Assembly (NCBI GenBank): GCA_947627735.1 | Contig: CANQXG010000002.1 | Coordinates: 62,001 to 126,000 of the forward strand | From: an uncultured Oscillospiraceae bacterium | GTDB lineage: Bacteria; Bacillota; Clostridia; Oscillospirales; Oscillospiraceae | Length of the DNA stretch: 64,000 nucleotides | Direction of reading: 5' to 3' | Shown here: positions 42,214 to 50,393 of the stretch, piece after piece | How positions within the stretch are numbered: position 1 is the first letter of the stretch | Layout of the letters: every line of letters begins with the position of its first letter | Translations under genes and position numbers: made by a program | Notes under the pieces: model-generated | Seen by the model: the letters and a program-made list of their open reading frames with translations, nothing else | The model's database searches: none | Told to the model about the DNA's origin: nothing

Positions 42214-42894
42214 ATGGAAGAACACGCAGGACACCGGGAGCGGATGCGCAGCCGTTTTCTGCGTTTCGGACTGGACAACTTCGACGACCACAACGTGCTG
42301 GAGCTGCTGCTGTTTTATGCGGTGCCCCGGCGGGACACCAACGTGCTGGCCCACAGGCTGCTGGACGCCTTCGGCACCCTGGACGGGGTGTTCGACGCCG
42401 CGCCCGAGGCGCTGATGAGCGTGGAGGGTGTGGGGCAGTCCGCCGCGGCGCTGATCCATCTGGTGCCGGAGGCCGCCCGGCGGTATTTCATCGCCCGGTC
42501 CCAGCCCGGCCAGATCCTGGCGGACAGCGACGCCGCCGGCAGGTATCTGCTGCCCCGGTTCCTCACCTGTCCCAACGAAACCATGTACCTGGTGTGCATG
42601 GACGCCAAGCTGAAGGTGCTGGACTGCCGGGAGGTCAGCCAGGGCAGCACCACGTCCGTGTCGGTGAACGTCCGGCGGGTGGTGCAGATCGCCCTGGGCC
42701 AGAACGCCTCGGCGGTGCTGCTGGCCCACAACCACACCAGCGGCATCGCCGTGCCCTCCAAGGACGACGTGGCCGTGACGCTGCGGCTGCGGGCGCTGCT
42801 GGAACAGGTGGGCGTGACCCTCACCGACCACATCGTGGTGGCCGGGGACGACTATGTGTCCATGGCGGACAGCGGCCTGCTGCCGGCGGAGTGA
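42214..42894 (+). CDS. radC: RadC-family JAMM/MPN domain protein
   Basis: A 226-residue protein. Helix-hairpin-helix DNA-contact motifs lie near residues 20-90 (HNVLELLLFYAVPRRDTNVLAHRLL; SVEGVGQSAAALIHLV). The MPN domain has the zinc motif HNHTSGIAVPSKDD (HxHxxG...PSxxD) and an upstream Glu in REVSQGS. RadC was once thought to be a repair protein; a DNA-repair role has not held up and the true substrate is unsettled. GAGGAAG precedes the ATG. It is divergent from rodA and followed by a long noncoding stretch. Confidence 0.93.
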   Translation: MEEHAGHRERMRSRFLRFGLDNFDDHNVLELLLFYAVPRRDTNVLAHRLLDAFGTLDGVFDAAPEALMSVEGVGQSAAALIHLVPEAARRYFIARSQPGQILADSDAAGRYLLPRFLTCPNETMYLVCMDAKLKVLDCREVSQGSTTSVSVNVRRVVQIALGQNASAVLLAHNHTSGIAVPSKDDVAVTLRLRALLEQVGVTLTDHIVVAGDDYVSMADSGLLPAE

Positions 42895-43316
42895 GGCCGG
42901 ATGCAGGTTTTCCCGCCATGCTTGCACTTCCGGCGGGGATATGCAGAGGGGCATGAAAATTCTTGAATTATGTAAAATAAGAAATTGAAACTATTTGTTT
43001 CTGGACAGCATACAGGAATTTGAAATATTTGGTAAATCGGCCACTTTTCCCCTGCGCATGGGGGCAAAATGGGTGTTGAAATCTCTGTTGAAAGTGTCGA
43101 TAACTATCTGCATTATAAATGCGGGAAACTGATTATGTAAATCAACTCCACCTGACGGGGATTTGAGAAAATACCGGAACGGCAGGCGTTTTGGGGGCGG
43201 GCGTTTTTGGATATCGCCGATAGAATCCCAGATGTTGACAGGGGAAATGATAAAAAATGTTCATTTTCCCGGCGGATAATACTGACCGTAATCGGCGCTC
43301 CCGGGGCGATTGGATA
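42895..43316. other. AT-richer noncoding stretch before tRNA-Thr
   Basis: About 420 bases without an ORF of native codon use, noticeably lower in GC than the rest. It contains an imperfect inverted repeat near 43242-43271 (GGGGAAATGA ... TCATTTTCCC) and scattered TTGACA/TAAA-like words, but no complete promoter or known RNA could be supported. It could hold an unrecognised small RNA. Confidence 0.4.
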
Positions 43317-43346
43317 TTGACTTCTCCCCTGGGGGTATGCTACAAT
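43317..43346 (+). promoter_or_regulatory. promoter for tRNA-Thr
   Basis: TTGACT and TACAAT are 18 bases apart, ending 14 bases before the tRNA 5' end. Confidence 0.75.
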
Positions 43347-43360
43347 ACGGGAGCACAAGC

Positions 43361-43436
43361 GCTAGTGTAGCTCAGTCGGTAGAGCAGCTGATTCGTAATC
43401 AGCAGGTCGTGTGTTCGAGTCACATCACTAGCTCCA
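43361..43436 (+). tRNA. tRNA-Thr(CGT)
   Basis: A complete 76-base cloverleaf. The acceptor stem is GCTAGTG/CACTAGC with discriminator T and encoded CCA (43434-43436). The D-arm is GCTC/GAGC. The anticodon stem is GCTGA/TCAGC around loop TTCGTAA, with anticodon CGT at 43394-43396 reading ACG (Thr). The T-arm is GTGTG/CACAT with loop TTCGAGT. It is a single gene with its own promoter and terminator. Confidence 0.96.
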
Positions 43437-43441
43437 GCGCG

Positions 43442-43476
43442 AGGCCCGCGTCCCGATGGACGTGGGCCTTATTTTC
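43442..43476 (+). terminator. terminator after tRNA-Thr
   Basis: AGGCCCGCGTCC, loop CGAT, GGACGTGGGCCTT (one G-T pair) then ATTTTC, directly behind the tRNA. Confidence 0.8.
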
Positions 43477-43501
43477 GCTTATAATTGTAATAATCTGGGT
43501 A

Positions 43502-43531
43502 TTGACAGGGTGCCTGACCATACCATATAAT
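43502..43531 (+). promoter_or_regulatory. consensus promoter for the cysteine-rich lipoprotein
   Basis: TTGACA and TATAAT, both perfect, are 18 bases apart. AAAGGAG follows at 43565 before the ATG at 43581. Confidence 0.85.
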
Positions 43532-43580
43532 ACTACCAAATCCCCCGCGGCGCCAAAGGCGCCTGAAAGGAGAATATGAT

Positions 43581-46500
43581 ATGGAAAACAAGCACCTGAG
43601 ATTTGTTTCTCTCCTGCTGTGTGCGGTCATGGTGTTCGCCCTCGTCGGATGCGGCGCATCCGGCGACGCGGAGGAGCATGACCATGTCCATGCCAATGAG
43701 GTCCTGGAACAGCTCCCGCCGACCCCCAGCGTGACCAGCTTCGACGATCTGCTGGTGCCCATGGCCGAGCTTCCGGCAGCGTCATCGGAGGAGGGGGACC
43801 CCCAGCCCCAGAGCGAGCCTGTGCCTGAACCCGATCCCGTGGTCACCGAGGCGCCCGCAGCCCCCGAGCAGCCCGCTGCCACCGAGGCGCCCACGGCCCC
43901 CTCGGAGCCTTCTACCGATCCCGCTCCGGGGACCTCGTCCAAGCCCGACCCGGCGACCTGCCAGCACAACTGGGTGACCCACAGCGAGATCATCACCGAC
44001 GACTGCGTCTACGGCACCACCTGGCGGGCCTATGACGAGTGCACGATCTGCGGCTTCCAGAGGAGTTCTGCCTGGCGTCCGGACAGCATCAAGCAGAAGG
44101 GAGAGCACACATGGGTCGTCACCTCTTCCGCCCAGGGAACCTGCCCTGGGAAGACCGTGACCTATAAGACCTGCAGCGTGTGCGGCGCCGGCACCATCGA
44201 ATACACCGGCGGAACGGGCAAGAACGGCGACCACGAGTGGGGTCCCTGGGGCGAAACGGTGGGCGACCAGTGCACCGGCGCTTACCAGGAGCGGAGATGC
44301 AGCGTCTGCGGCGCCGTCGACAAGAAGACCGTCGGCACCGGAAGCCACGCCTGGGTCTGGAAGGAAACCCCCGCCAGCTGCACCGCCGCCGGCATGAAGT
44401 GGCAGGAGTGCACCCGCTGCCACGCAAAGCAGAACGAGCAGACCACCACTCCCAAGGCCCATAAGTGGGAGGCGGACGACGGCAACTGCGCCACGCCCAT
44501 CAAGTGCACCCTGTGCGGCGCCGTGGTGCAGCCGGCCATGTCCCACCACTATTCCTCTACTTACAGCCACGACAACGTCCAGCACTGGAGGCAGTGCACC
44601 AACCCGGGCTGCACCCAGCGCACCGACGTGGGCGCCCATAAGGGCAGCACGTCCAACGACTGCACCCGGCTGTCGTCCTGCTCCGTGTGCGGCATCGCCG
44701 GCGGTTCCTCCGGCGTCAGCCACAACTTCGACGGCAGCGGCGGCTACGTCATCTCCTCCACCAACGGCCACCAGATCCGCTGCGGCAACCCCGGGTGCAC
44801 CCAGGTGTCCTCCCAGCAGCCCCACGACAAGCCCGGCACCGTGAGCAGGTGCGGCGAGGAGATCGACTGCGTGTGCGGCTATCCGCTGGTGCGGGGCAAC
44901 AGCAGCCACAATTTCGGCGCCTGGACCGCCACGTCCTCCGGCCATAGCCGGACCTGCAAGACCTGCGGCTATGTGGAGAGCAGCACCCATACCTCCAAGA
45001 CCACCGGCACCAGCGGCAGCTGCACCGCCTCCGTCAGCTGCAGCGTCTGCGGCTATACGCTCAGCAAGGGCTACGGCTCCCACTCCTTCGGCGTGTGGAT
45101 GGCCAACGGCAGCACCCACTACCGCGCCTGCACCCACCCCGGCTGCACCGCCATCGAGAGTTCGGCTCACACCGGCGGCAGAGCCACCTGCACCTCCGCG
45201 GCGGTGTGCAGCGTCTGCGGCGCCGCCTATGGCAGCAAGGCCCCGAACACCCACACCGGCGGCACGGAGTTGCGCAACGCCCGGCCCGCCGAGAAGGGCA
45301 AGAGCGGCTATACCGGCGACACCTACTGCCTGGGCTGCGGCAAGCTTATCAGCTCCGGCACCACCATCAAGGCCCTGGACGAGGATCACACCCACAGCTT
45401 CTCCGGCTCCTGGCGCAGCGACAGCAGCAGCCACTGGCACCAGTGCACCTGCGGCGAGCGCTCCGCCGAGTCGGCCCACTTCTTCGTCAACGGCAAGTGC
45501 ACCGTCTGCGGCATGTCCGACCCCAACCATAAGGTCTGCTCCGGCGGCAGCCACGTGGGCGGCACGGAGCTGAAAAACGCGGTGGCCGCCGAAGTGGGCA
45601 AGGCCGGTTACAGCGGCGACTTGGTCTGCTCCGCCTGCGGCGAGGTCATCAGCCGGGGCCACACCATCGCGGCCCTGCAGGAGGAACATGAGCACGAGTT
45701 CTCCGTGACCTGGCGCAGCGACGGCGTCAGCCACTGGAGAGACTGTCCCTGCGGCGAGATCACCCGCAAGGCGGCCCACAGCTTCGTCAACGGCAGCTGC
45801 TCCGTCTGCGGCGCGGCCGATCCCAACGCCGCCGAGGTCCACACCCACTCCTTCGGCAGCCTGCACGCCAACGGCCAGTATCACTGGCGGGAGTGCACCG
45901 GCTGCGGCCTCCAGGCCGAAAAGACGGCCCACGTGATGCTCAACGGCGCCTGCATGACCTGCGGCTATGAGATGGCCGTCATGGAGAACATCAAGGACGT
46001 CCGGACCCGCGACTGGTTCTATGAGCCGGTCAAGCAGGTGCTGGAGGCCGGCCTCCTCAGCGGCGGCAAGAGCGCCGGTGAGACCACCAGCTTCAAGCCC
46101 GATGAGAAGATCGTCCTGGCGGAACTGGTGGACGCCATCTACCGCATGGCCGGCAGCCCCGCCGCAGCCGCGGAGAACCGCTTCGAGGACGTCAGCGAGG
46201 ACGATTACTACGCCTCCGCCGCCTCCTGGGTCACGGACAACAACATCGTGGACATCTTCGGCGAGACCTTCGAGGGCGACAAAGTCACCACCCTCCAGGA
46301 GATGGTCACGTTCCTGTGGCGCTTCGCCCAGACCGCCGGCTGGGACGTGGAGACCACCGGCGAGGCGGATATCGCCAACCCGGAGGAGATCGACGACTAT
46401 GCCGCCGAGGCCATGGCCTGGGCCGTTGAGGCGGGCCTGATCGAGGGCATCGACGGCAATGAGGAAACGGCCCTGACCCCCGACGGCGTGGTCACCAGAG

Positions 46501-46595
46501 CGGAGGCCGCCGCCATCCTCGTGAACTTCATGGAGATGATCGAGGCCAACGGCCTTCCCGAGATCGAGGCCGGCGTGGAGGAAATCCCCGCCTGA
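43581..46595 (+). CDS. surface lipoprotein with cysteine-rich CxxC repeats and SLH domains
   Basis: A 1004-residue exported protein. The signal peptide ends with lipobox LVGC (near residue 24), followed by a His/Asp-rich patch (EEHDHVH) and a Pro/Glu/Ala linker to about residue 130. Residues of about 130-795 contain some 15 C-x2-C knuckles, mostly CSVCG, CTVCG or CKTCG. They recur every 30-60 residues with conserved HxF...W and HWRxC positions, so each unit could bind zinc. From about residue 800 there are three SLH domains (DWFYEPVKQVLEAGLLSG; DYYASAASWVTDNNIV; EAMAWAVEAGLIEG). Lipid anchor plus SLH gives two cell-wall attachments. The function is unknown. Confidence 0.88.
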   Translation: MENKHLRFVSLLLCAVMVFALVGCGASGDAEEHDHVHANEVLEQLPPTPSVTSFDDLLVPMAELPAASSEEGDPQPQSEPVPEPDPVVTEAPAAPEQPAATEAPTAPSEPSTDPAPGTSSKPDPATCQHNWVTHSEIITDDCVYGTTWRAYDECTICGFQRSSAWRPDSIKQKGEHTWVVTSSAQGTCPGKTVTYKTCSVCGAGTIEYTGGTGKNGDHEWGPWGETVGDQCTGAYQERRCSVCGAVDKKTVGTGSHAWVWKETPASCTAAGMKWQECTRCHAKQNEQTTTPKAHKWEADDGNCATPIKCTLCGAVVQPAMSHHYSSTYSHDNVQHWRQCTNPGCTQRTDVGAHKGSTSNDCTRLSSCSVCGIAGGSSGVSHNFDGSGGYVISSTNGHQIRCGNPGCTQVSSQQPHDKPGTVSRCGEEIDCVCGYPLVRGNSSHNFGAWTATSSGHSRTCKTCGYVESSTHTSKTTGTSGSCTASVSCSVCGYTLSKGYGSHSFGVWMANGSTHYRACTHPGCTAIESSAHTGGRATCTSAAVCSVCGAAYGSKAPNTHTGGTELRNARPAEKGKSGYTGDTYCLGCGKLISSGTTIKALDEDHTHSFSGSWRSDSSSHWHQCTCGERSAESAHFFVNGKCTVCGMSDPNHKVCSGGSHVGGTELKNAVAAEVGKAGYSGDLVCSACGEVISRGHTIAALQEEHEHEFSVTWRSDGVSHWRDCPCGEITRKAAHSFVNGSCSVCGAADPNAAEVHTHSFGSLHANGQYHWRECTGCGLQAEKTAHVMLNGACMTCGYEMAVMENIKDVRTRDWFYEPVKQVLEAGLLSGGKSAGETTSFKPDEKIVLAELVDAIYRMAGSPAAAAENRFEDVSEDDYYASAASWVTDNNIVDIFGETFEGDKVTTLQEMVTFLWRFAQTAGWDVETTGEADIANPEEIDDYAAEAMAWAVEAGLIEGIDGNEETALTPDGVVTRAEAAAILVNFMEMIEANGLPEIEAGVEEIPA

Positions 46596-46611
46596 GAAAA
46601 CTGAACAGACA

Positions 46612-46646
46612 AAATATCTCCCCCGGCCAGGCCGGGGGAGATATTT
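46612..46646. terminator. terminator between convergent genes
   Basis: AAATATCTCCCCCGGC, loop CAG, GCCGGGGGAGATATTT: a perfect 16-base palindrome between the SLH lipoprotein and the convergent gene at 46656. Confidence 0.9.
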
Positions 46647-46655
46647 CATATGGTT

Positions 46656-47348
46656 TTACAGCTCCACACGGGTCACCGCGCCCGCCAGGCGCTTTTTGTA
46701 AGCGGAGACGAATTCCCTGCCCCGGCTTCCCCACTGGGTGGTCCGGAAGATCAGGTACCGGGGCGGCTCGTCGGCGCCGCCGTAGGCGAACACGAGCAAT
46801 CGCTCCCGGGTGCGGATGTTCTTCCGGTGCACGCCGCCGCCCAGGGCCGCCCCCAGGGGACCTAGCAGCATGGCCCCCGCCACGGCGCCGCCGGCGCTGG
46901 ACACATATTGCCGCTGCACATCCTTGCAGGTGAGGACGCCGGCGGCGCGGACCTTTTCGTGGGCCAGGGTGAAGTCGTGGCCCATGGCGGAGACGCGCAG
47001 ACGGTCCGGCTCATAGCGCAGGGCGCACTTGACGCCCTCGGGCAGGTCCAGCCCGGACACGTGCAGGAACGTGCCGGAGCACAGAGCGGCGGGCGCAGGC
47101 GACGGGGCGGGCCTTGCCGGACGCTCCGGCTCCCCCTCGGGGCTGGCGGCGGGCGCGGAGACCTGCCCCTCCCGGGGCGGCCGCCCGGCCAGGATGAGCC
47201 ACACCGCCCCGCCCAGACACAGCGCCCCGGCGGCGCCGGCGGCGATGGCCACGGGGAGATAGGCCCCCCACAGCGCCCAGGCGCAGAAGGCGAAAAAGAC
47301 CGCGCCGGCGAACCCCGCCCCGGCCAGCACGGCCCGCAGCGCTCTCAT
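46656..47348 (-). CDS. membrane-anchored protein of unknown function
   Basis: A 230-residue protein. ATG 47348 has GGAGGAGG eight bases upstream; GTG 47357 is the longer alternative. Two helices (AVLAGAGFAGAVFFAFCAWALWG; LPVAIAAGAAGALCLGGAVWLIL) are followed by a Pro-rich linker (PARPAPSPAPAA). A soluble domain comes next with beta strands (GVKCALRYEPDRLRVSAMGHDFTL), a Gly-rich hydrophobic stretch (GGAVAGAMLLGPLGAALGGG) and a basic end. The C-terminal part resembles PH-like domains that carry glycine-zipper inserts, but I cannot name a family. It lies 34 bases downstream of mnmE and may be in that operon. Confidence 0.7.
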   Translation of the reverse strand: MRALRAVLAGAGFAGAVFFAFCAWALWGAYLPVAIAAGAAGALCLGGAVWLILAGRPPREGQVSAPAASPEGEPERPARPAPSPAPAALCSGTFLHVSGLDLPEGVKCALRYEPDRLRVSAMGHDFTLAHEKVRAAGVLTCKDVQRQYVSSAGGAVAGAMLLGPLGAALGGGVHRKNIRTRERLLVFAYGGADEPPRYLIFRTTQWGSRGREFVSAYKKRLAGAVTRVEL

Positions 47349-47382
47349 GGCGGACACCTCCTCCCGGTCGTATATGGTCCTG

Positions 47383-48774
47383 TCACTTGCCCACGCAGAA
47401 GCGGGCGAAGATGCCGTTCGTCACGTCCTCCCGGACGGTGCGGCCGCTCAGCTCCCCCAGGGCCGCCAGGGCGCCCTCGATCTCGGTGAGCACCGCGTCG
47501 GGGGCGAAGCCCGCCTCCATGGCCTCCCGGGCCGCCCGGACATAGTCCAGCGCCCGGCCCACCGCGTCGGCCTGGCGGGGATTGGTCAGCGTCTCCCCGG
47601 GGGCGGCGGTGTCCTCCTGGGAAAACAGCGCCGCGGCGGCCTTTTCCAGCTCGTCCAGGCCCGCGCCGGTGAGGGCGCTGACGGGCACGGCCCCGTCCAT
47701 CTTCCAGCGGGCGGGCAGATCGGCCTTGCTCTGCACCAGGATGCATCGTGGGGCGGCCTTCGCCGCGGCCAGCACCGCCTCGTCCTCCGGGGACAGAGGC
47801 TCCGAGCCGTCCAGCACCGCGATCACCAGCTCCGCCTTTTCGGCGGCGGCCCTGGCCCGGGCCACGCCCTCCCGCTCCACCGGGTCGTCGGTGGAGCGCA
47901 GGCCCGCCGTGTCCAGCAGCCGCAGCAGCGTCCCGCCCAGCACGGCCTTCTCCTCGATGGTGTCCCGGGTGGTGCCGGGGATGTCGGTGACGATGGCCCG
48001 GTCATAGCCCACCAGGGCGTTGAGCAGGGAACTCTTGCCGGCGTTGGGCCGGCCAATGATGGCGCAGGGCACCCCGGCCTTCATCAGCCCGCCCCGCCGG
48101 AAGGTGGCCAGCAGCCGCTCCAGGTCCTGAGCGGCGTCGTCCAGGCAGGCGCGGTAATTTTCCAGCTCGAAGGGTTCGATGTCCTCGTCCGGGTAGTCTA
48201 CCACCGCGTGGTAGTGGGAACAAATGGCGGTGAGGCGGTCATATATGCCGTCGGTGCGCCGGCGGATGGCACCGTCCAGCTGGGCGGCGGCATTGGCGGC
48301 GACGCGGGGCGTTTCGGCGTCGATCAGGTCGATCACCGCCTCCGCCTGGGTCAGGTCCATCCGGCCGTTGAGGAAGGCCCGGCGGGTGAACTCCCCGGCC
48401 CGGGCCTGCCGGGCGCCGGCGGCGAAGAGGCTCTCCAGCGCCTGGGCCAGCACCACGGGCGAGCCGTGGCACTGCAGCTCCGCGGTGTCCTCGCCGGTGT
48501 AGCTGTTCGGCCCCCGGGACACGGTGGCCATGCACTGGTCCAGCAGCGCCCCGTCGGGGCCGTACAGCCGTCCCAGCACCAGCTTTCTGTCAGGCCGCCG
48601 GCTCATGGGCGCGCCGGACACGGGGGTGAACACCTTATCCACCACGGCCAGGGCGTCGGGGCCGCTGATGCGCACGATGCCGATGGCCGCCAGCTGATGG
48701 CCGGTGGCGATGGCGGCGATGGTGTCAAAACCGCCGCCCGGGCGGGCGGCGGTAGAAGTGAGGTCTGCGGTCAT
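47383..48774 (-). CDS. mnmE: tRNA uridine-5-carboxymethylaminomethyl modification GTPase
   Basis: A 463-residue MnmE. The N-terminal formyl-tetrahydrofolate-binding domain (TIAAIATGHQLAAIGIVRISG) is followed by a helical domain. The inserted G domain has GRPNAGKSSL (P-loop), DIPGTTRD (G2), DTAGLR (G3) and QSKAD (G4). The C-terminal FCVGK holds the essential CxGK cysteine. With MnmG it modifies U34 of certain tRNAs. Its start codon overlaps the stop of rex by four bases (ATGA at 48771-48774). The usual partner mnmG is not adjacent. Confidence 0.97.
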   Translation of the reverse strand: MTADLTSTAARPGGGFDTIAAIATGHQLAAIGIVRISGPDALAVVDKVFTPVSGAPMSRRPDRKLVLGRLYGPDGALLDQCMATVSRGPNSYTGEDTAELQCHGSPVVLAQALESLFAAGARQARAGEFTRRAFLNGRMDLTQAEAVIDLIDAETPRVAANAAAQLDGAIRRRTDGIYDRLTAICSHYHAVVDYPDEDIEPFELENYRACLDDAAQDLERLLATFRRGGLMKAGVPCAIIGRPNAGKSSLLNALVGYDRAIVTDIPGTTRDTIEEKAVLGGTLLRLLDTAGLRSTDDPVEREGVARARAAAEKAELVIAVLDGSEPLSPEDEAVLAAAKAAPRCILVQSKADLPARWKMDGAVPVSALTGAGLDELEKAAAALFSQEDTAAPGETLTNPRQADAVGRALDYVRAAREAMEAGFAPDAVLTEIEGALAALGELSGRTVREDVTNGIFARFCVGK

Positions 48775-49418
48775 TGTTTCTCCCTGTCGTCTGCCTGAGC
48801 CAGGTGGTAGGTCAGGACAAGAAAGCTGTCGGAGAAGTGGATGCTCTCCACCAGCGGTCCGTCCTCGCCCACCTCCAGCTCTGTGTTGGTGAAGTTCCAG
48901 ATGGCCCGGATGCCGGCCTGCTTCAGCTCGTCGGTCATGGCCTGGGCCGCGTGGCGGGGGACGGTGAGGATGGCGATGTCCACCTTGTTCTCCCGGACGA
49001 AATCCCCCAGCTGGGCCACGTCATAGACGGGGAAGCCGTCGATCTTCGTGCCGATGATCTCAGGGTCGATGTCGAAGGACCCCAGGAAGGAATAGCCCTC
49101 GATGATGAAGTCGAAGTTCTGTACAAGAGCAGTCCCCAGCTTTCCCGCGCCCACCAGTATGGCGGAATATCCCCGATACGTCCCCAGGATCTGGCCGATC
49201 TCCTTGCGCAGGGAGTCGATGTTGTAGCCGTAGCCCTGCTGCCCAAATTCGCCGAAGCAGGAGAAGTCCTGCCGGATCTGGGAGGGGGTCAGGCCCATCT
49301 GCCGGCCCAGCTTGTCGGAGGAGATGCGCTCCTCTCCCTTGCCGGCGAGGTCGTCCAGCTTCCGCAGATATCGGGGCAGCCGGCGGATCACGTTGTTGGA
49401 AACGTTACTGCGTTTCAC
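48771..49418 (-). CDS. rex: redox-sensing transcriptional repressor Rex
   Basis: A 215-residue Rex. The N-terminal winged helix (IRRLPRYLRKLDDL; LGRQMGLTPSQIRQDFSCFGEFGQQGYGY) is followed by a Rossmann domain with VGAGKLGTAL for NADH. A C-terminal swapped helix ends the protein (SFLVLTYHLAQ). It senses the NADH/NAD ratio and represses fermentation and hydrogen genes. The start is GTG at 49418 with AAAGGAGG seven bases upstream; the ORF extended to 49460 lacks a site. It has its own promoter and is coupled to mnmE. I saw no Rex box in the window. Confidence 0.96.
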   Translation of the reverse strand: MKRSNVSNNVIRRLPRYLRKLDDLAGKGEERISSDKLGRQMGLTPSQIRQDFSCFGEFGQQGYGYNIDSLRKEIGQILGTYRGYSAILVGAGKLGTALVQNFDFIIEGYSFLGSFDIDPEIIGTKIDGFPVYDVAQLGDFVRENKVDIAILTVPRHAAQAMTDELKQAGIRAIWNFTNTELEVGEDGPLVESIHFSDSFLVLTYHLAQADDREKQ

Positions 49419-49472
49419 CTTACTGCCTCCTTTTGAGAAAGTGATTGCACTTAATCCCATACTATTAATTTG

Positions 49473-49501
49473 AATTTACCATATTTTTGGGAAAGTTGCA
49501 A
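49473..49501 (-). promoter_or_regulatory. promoter for rex-mnmE
   Basis: On the minus strand TTGCAA and TAAATT are 17 bases apart, about 55 bases before the GTG start. Confidence 0.65.
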
Positions 49502-49507
49502 ATGATA

Positions 49508-49537
49508 TTGTAAGCCGGAACGAAAATATGCTATAAT
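49508..49537 (+). promoter_or_regulatory. promoter for the holB-ricT operon
   Basis: TTGTAA and TATAAT are 18 bases apart, back to back with the rex promoter and 76 bases before the ATG at 49613. Confidence 0.7.
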
Positions 49538-49612
49538 GAACATATTCAAGCCGGGGCGGGTGAGCATATTAGACAAAGCCCCGGCCCGGAACGGAGGCAT
49601 TCGGGGCGTCTG

Positions 49613-50386
49613 ATGGCGGAAAGACGGTTGAGTCACGCATATATGCTCCTGGGTCCGGAGGGGTCCGGGCGGGACGAGGCCGCCCTGCGCCTGGCGGCGA
49701 AGCTGCTGTGTCCGGAGCCGGACGGCCCCTGCGGCAAGTGCCGGGACTGCCGGAAGGCGCTGGCCGGCGTCCACCCGGACGTGATACGCGTGGAGCGGGA
49801 GAAGGGCGAAAAGGAAACCCGCCGGGACCTGGTGGTGGGCCAGATCCGGGCCATGACCGCCGACGCGGTGCTGGCGCCCAATGAGGCGGCCCGGAAGGTG
49901 TATATCATCTCCCCGGCGGACCGGATGAACCTGCAGGCCCAGAACGCCCTTCTGAAGGCCCTGGAGGACCCTCCCGGCCACGCCTGCTTCATCCTGTGCG
50001 CCGCTTCGGCGGACGCGCTGCTGCCCACGGTCCGGTCCCGGTGTGTCCGGGAGCCGACGTCGGCGGGCGGCGCGGCCCCCCGGTCCGGGGAGGCGGACCA
50101 GCTGGCCCGGGCCTATCTGGAAACGGCGGCGGGCGGCGACGCGGCGGAGGTGGCCCTGTACTGTATGAACCGGACGAAGCTGACCCGGGAGCAGACGGAG
50201 GCCTTTGCCGGCGCGGTGAAGGATATGCTGTGCGACATCCTGTGCGGCCGGGAGAAAAACCCGGGCCTGGACCGGGACGGGCTGTACCATCTGGCCGGGC
50301 TGATGGACAAGACGGAGGATTACCTGCGGCACAACGTGGCCCCGAAGCAGATATTCGGGGTGCTGGCCGCGGAGACTTTGAGGTGA
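49613..50386 (+). CDS. holB: DNA polymerase III delta-prime subunit (HolB-like)
   Basis: A 257-residue clamp-loader subunit. SHAYMLLGPEGSGRDEAA is a degenerate P-loop that has lost the GKT lysine, as is normal for delta-prime. The zinc module is C-x7-C-x2-C-x2-C (CPEPDGPCGKCRDC). VYIISPADRMNLQAQNALLKALEDPP replaces Walker B/sensor 1, and TVRSRC is SRC-like. It is shorter than E. coli HolB because the C-terminal collar is small. The next gene, ricT, starts eight bases after its stop; holB-ricT order is conserved in Firmicutes, which supports the call. Confidence 0.9.
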   Translation: MAERRLSHAYMLLGPEGSGRDEAALRLAAKLLCPEPDGPCGKCRDCRKALAGVHPDVIRVEREKGEKETRRDLVVGQIRAMTADAVLAPNEAARKVYIISPADRMNLQAQNALLKALEDPPGHACFILCAASADALLPTVRSRCVREPTSAGGAAPRSGEADQLARAYLETAAGGDAAEVALYCMNRTKLTREQTEAFAGAVKDMLCDILCGREKNPGLDRDGLYHLAGLMDKTEDYLRHNVAPKQIFGVLAAETLR

Positions 50387-50393
50387 GAGATAC

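Noticed and set aside
42895-43316. Known RNA (6S, SRP, tmRNA, RNase P) in the AT-rich stretch before tRNA-Thr
   Set aside because: None of the hallmark sequences or long-range pairings could be found by eye.
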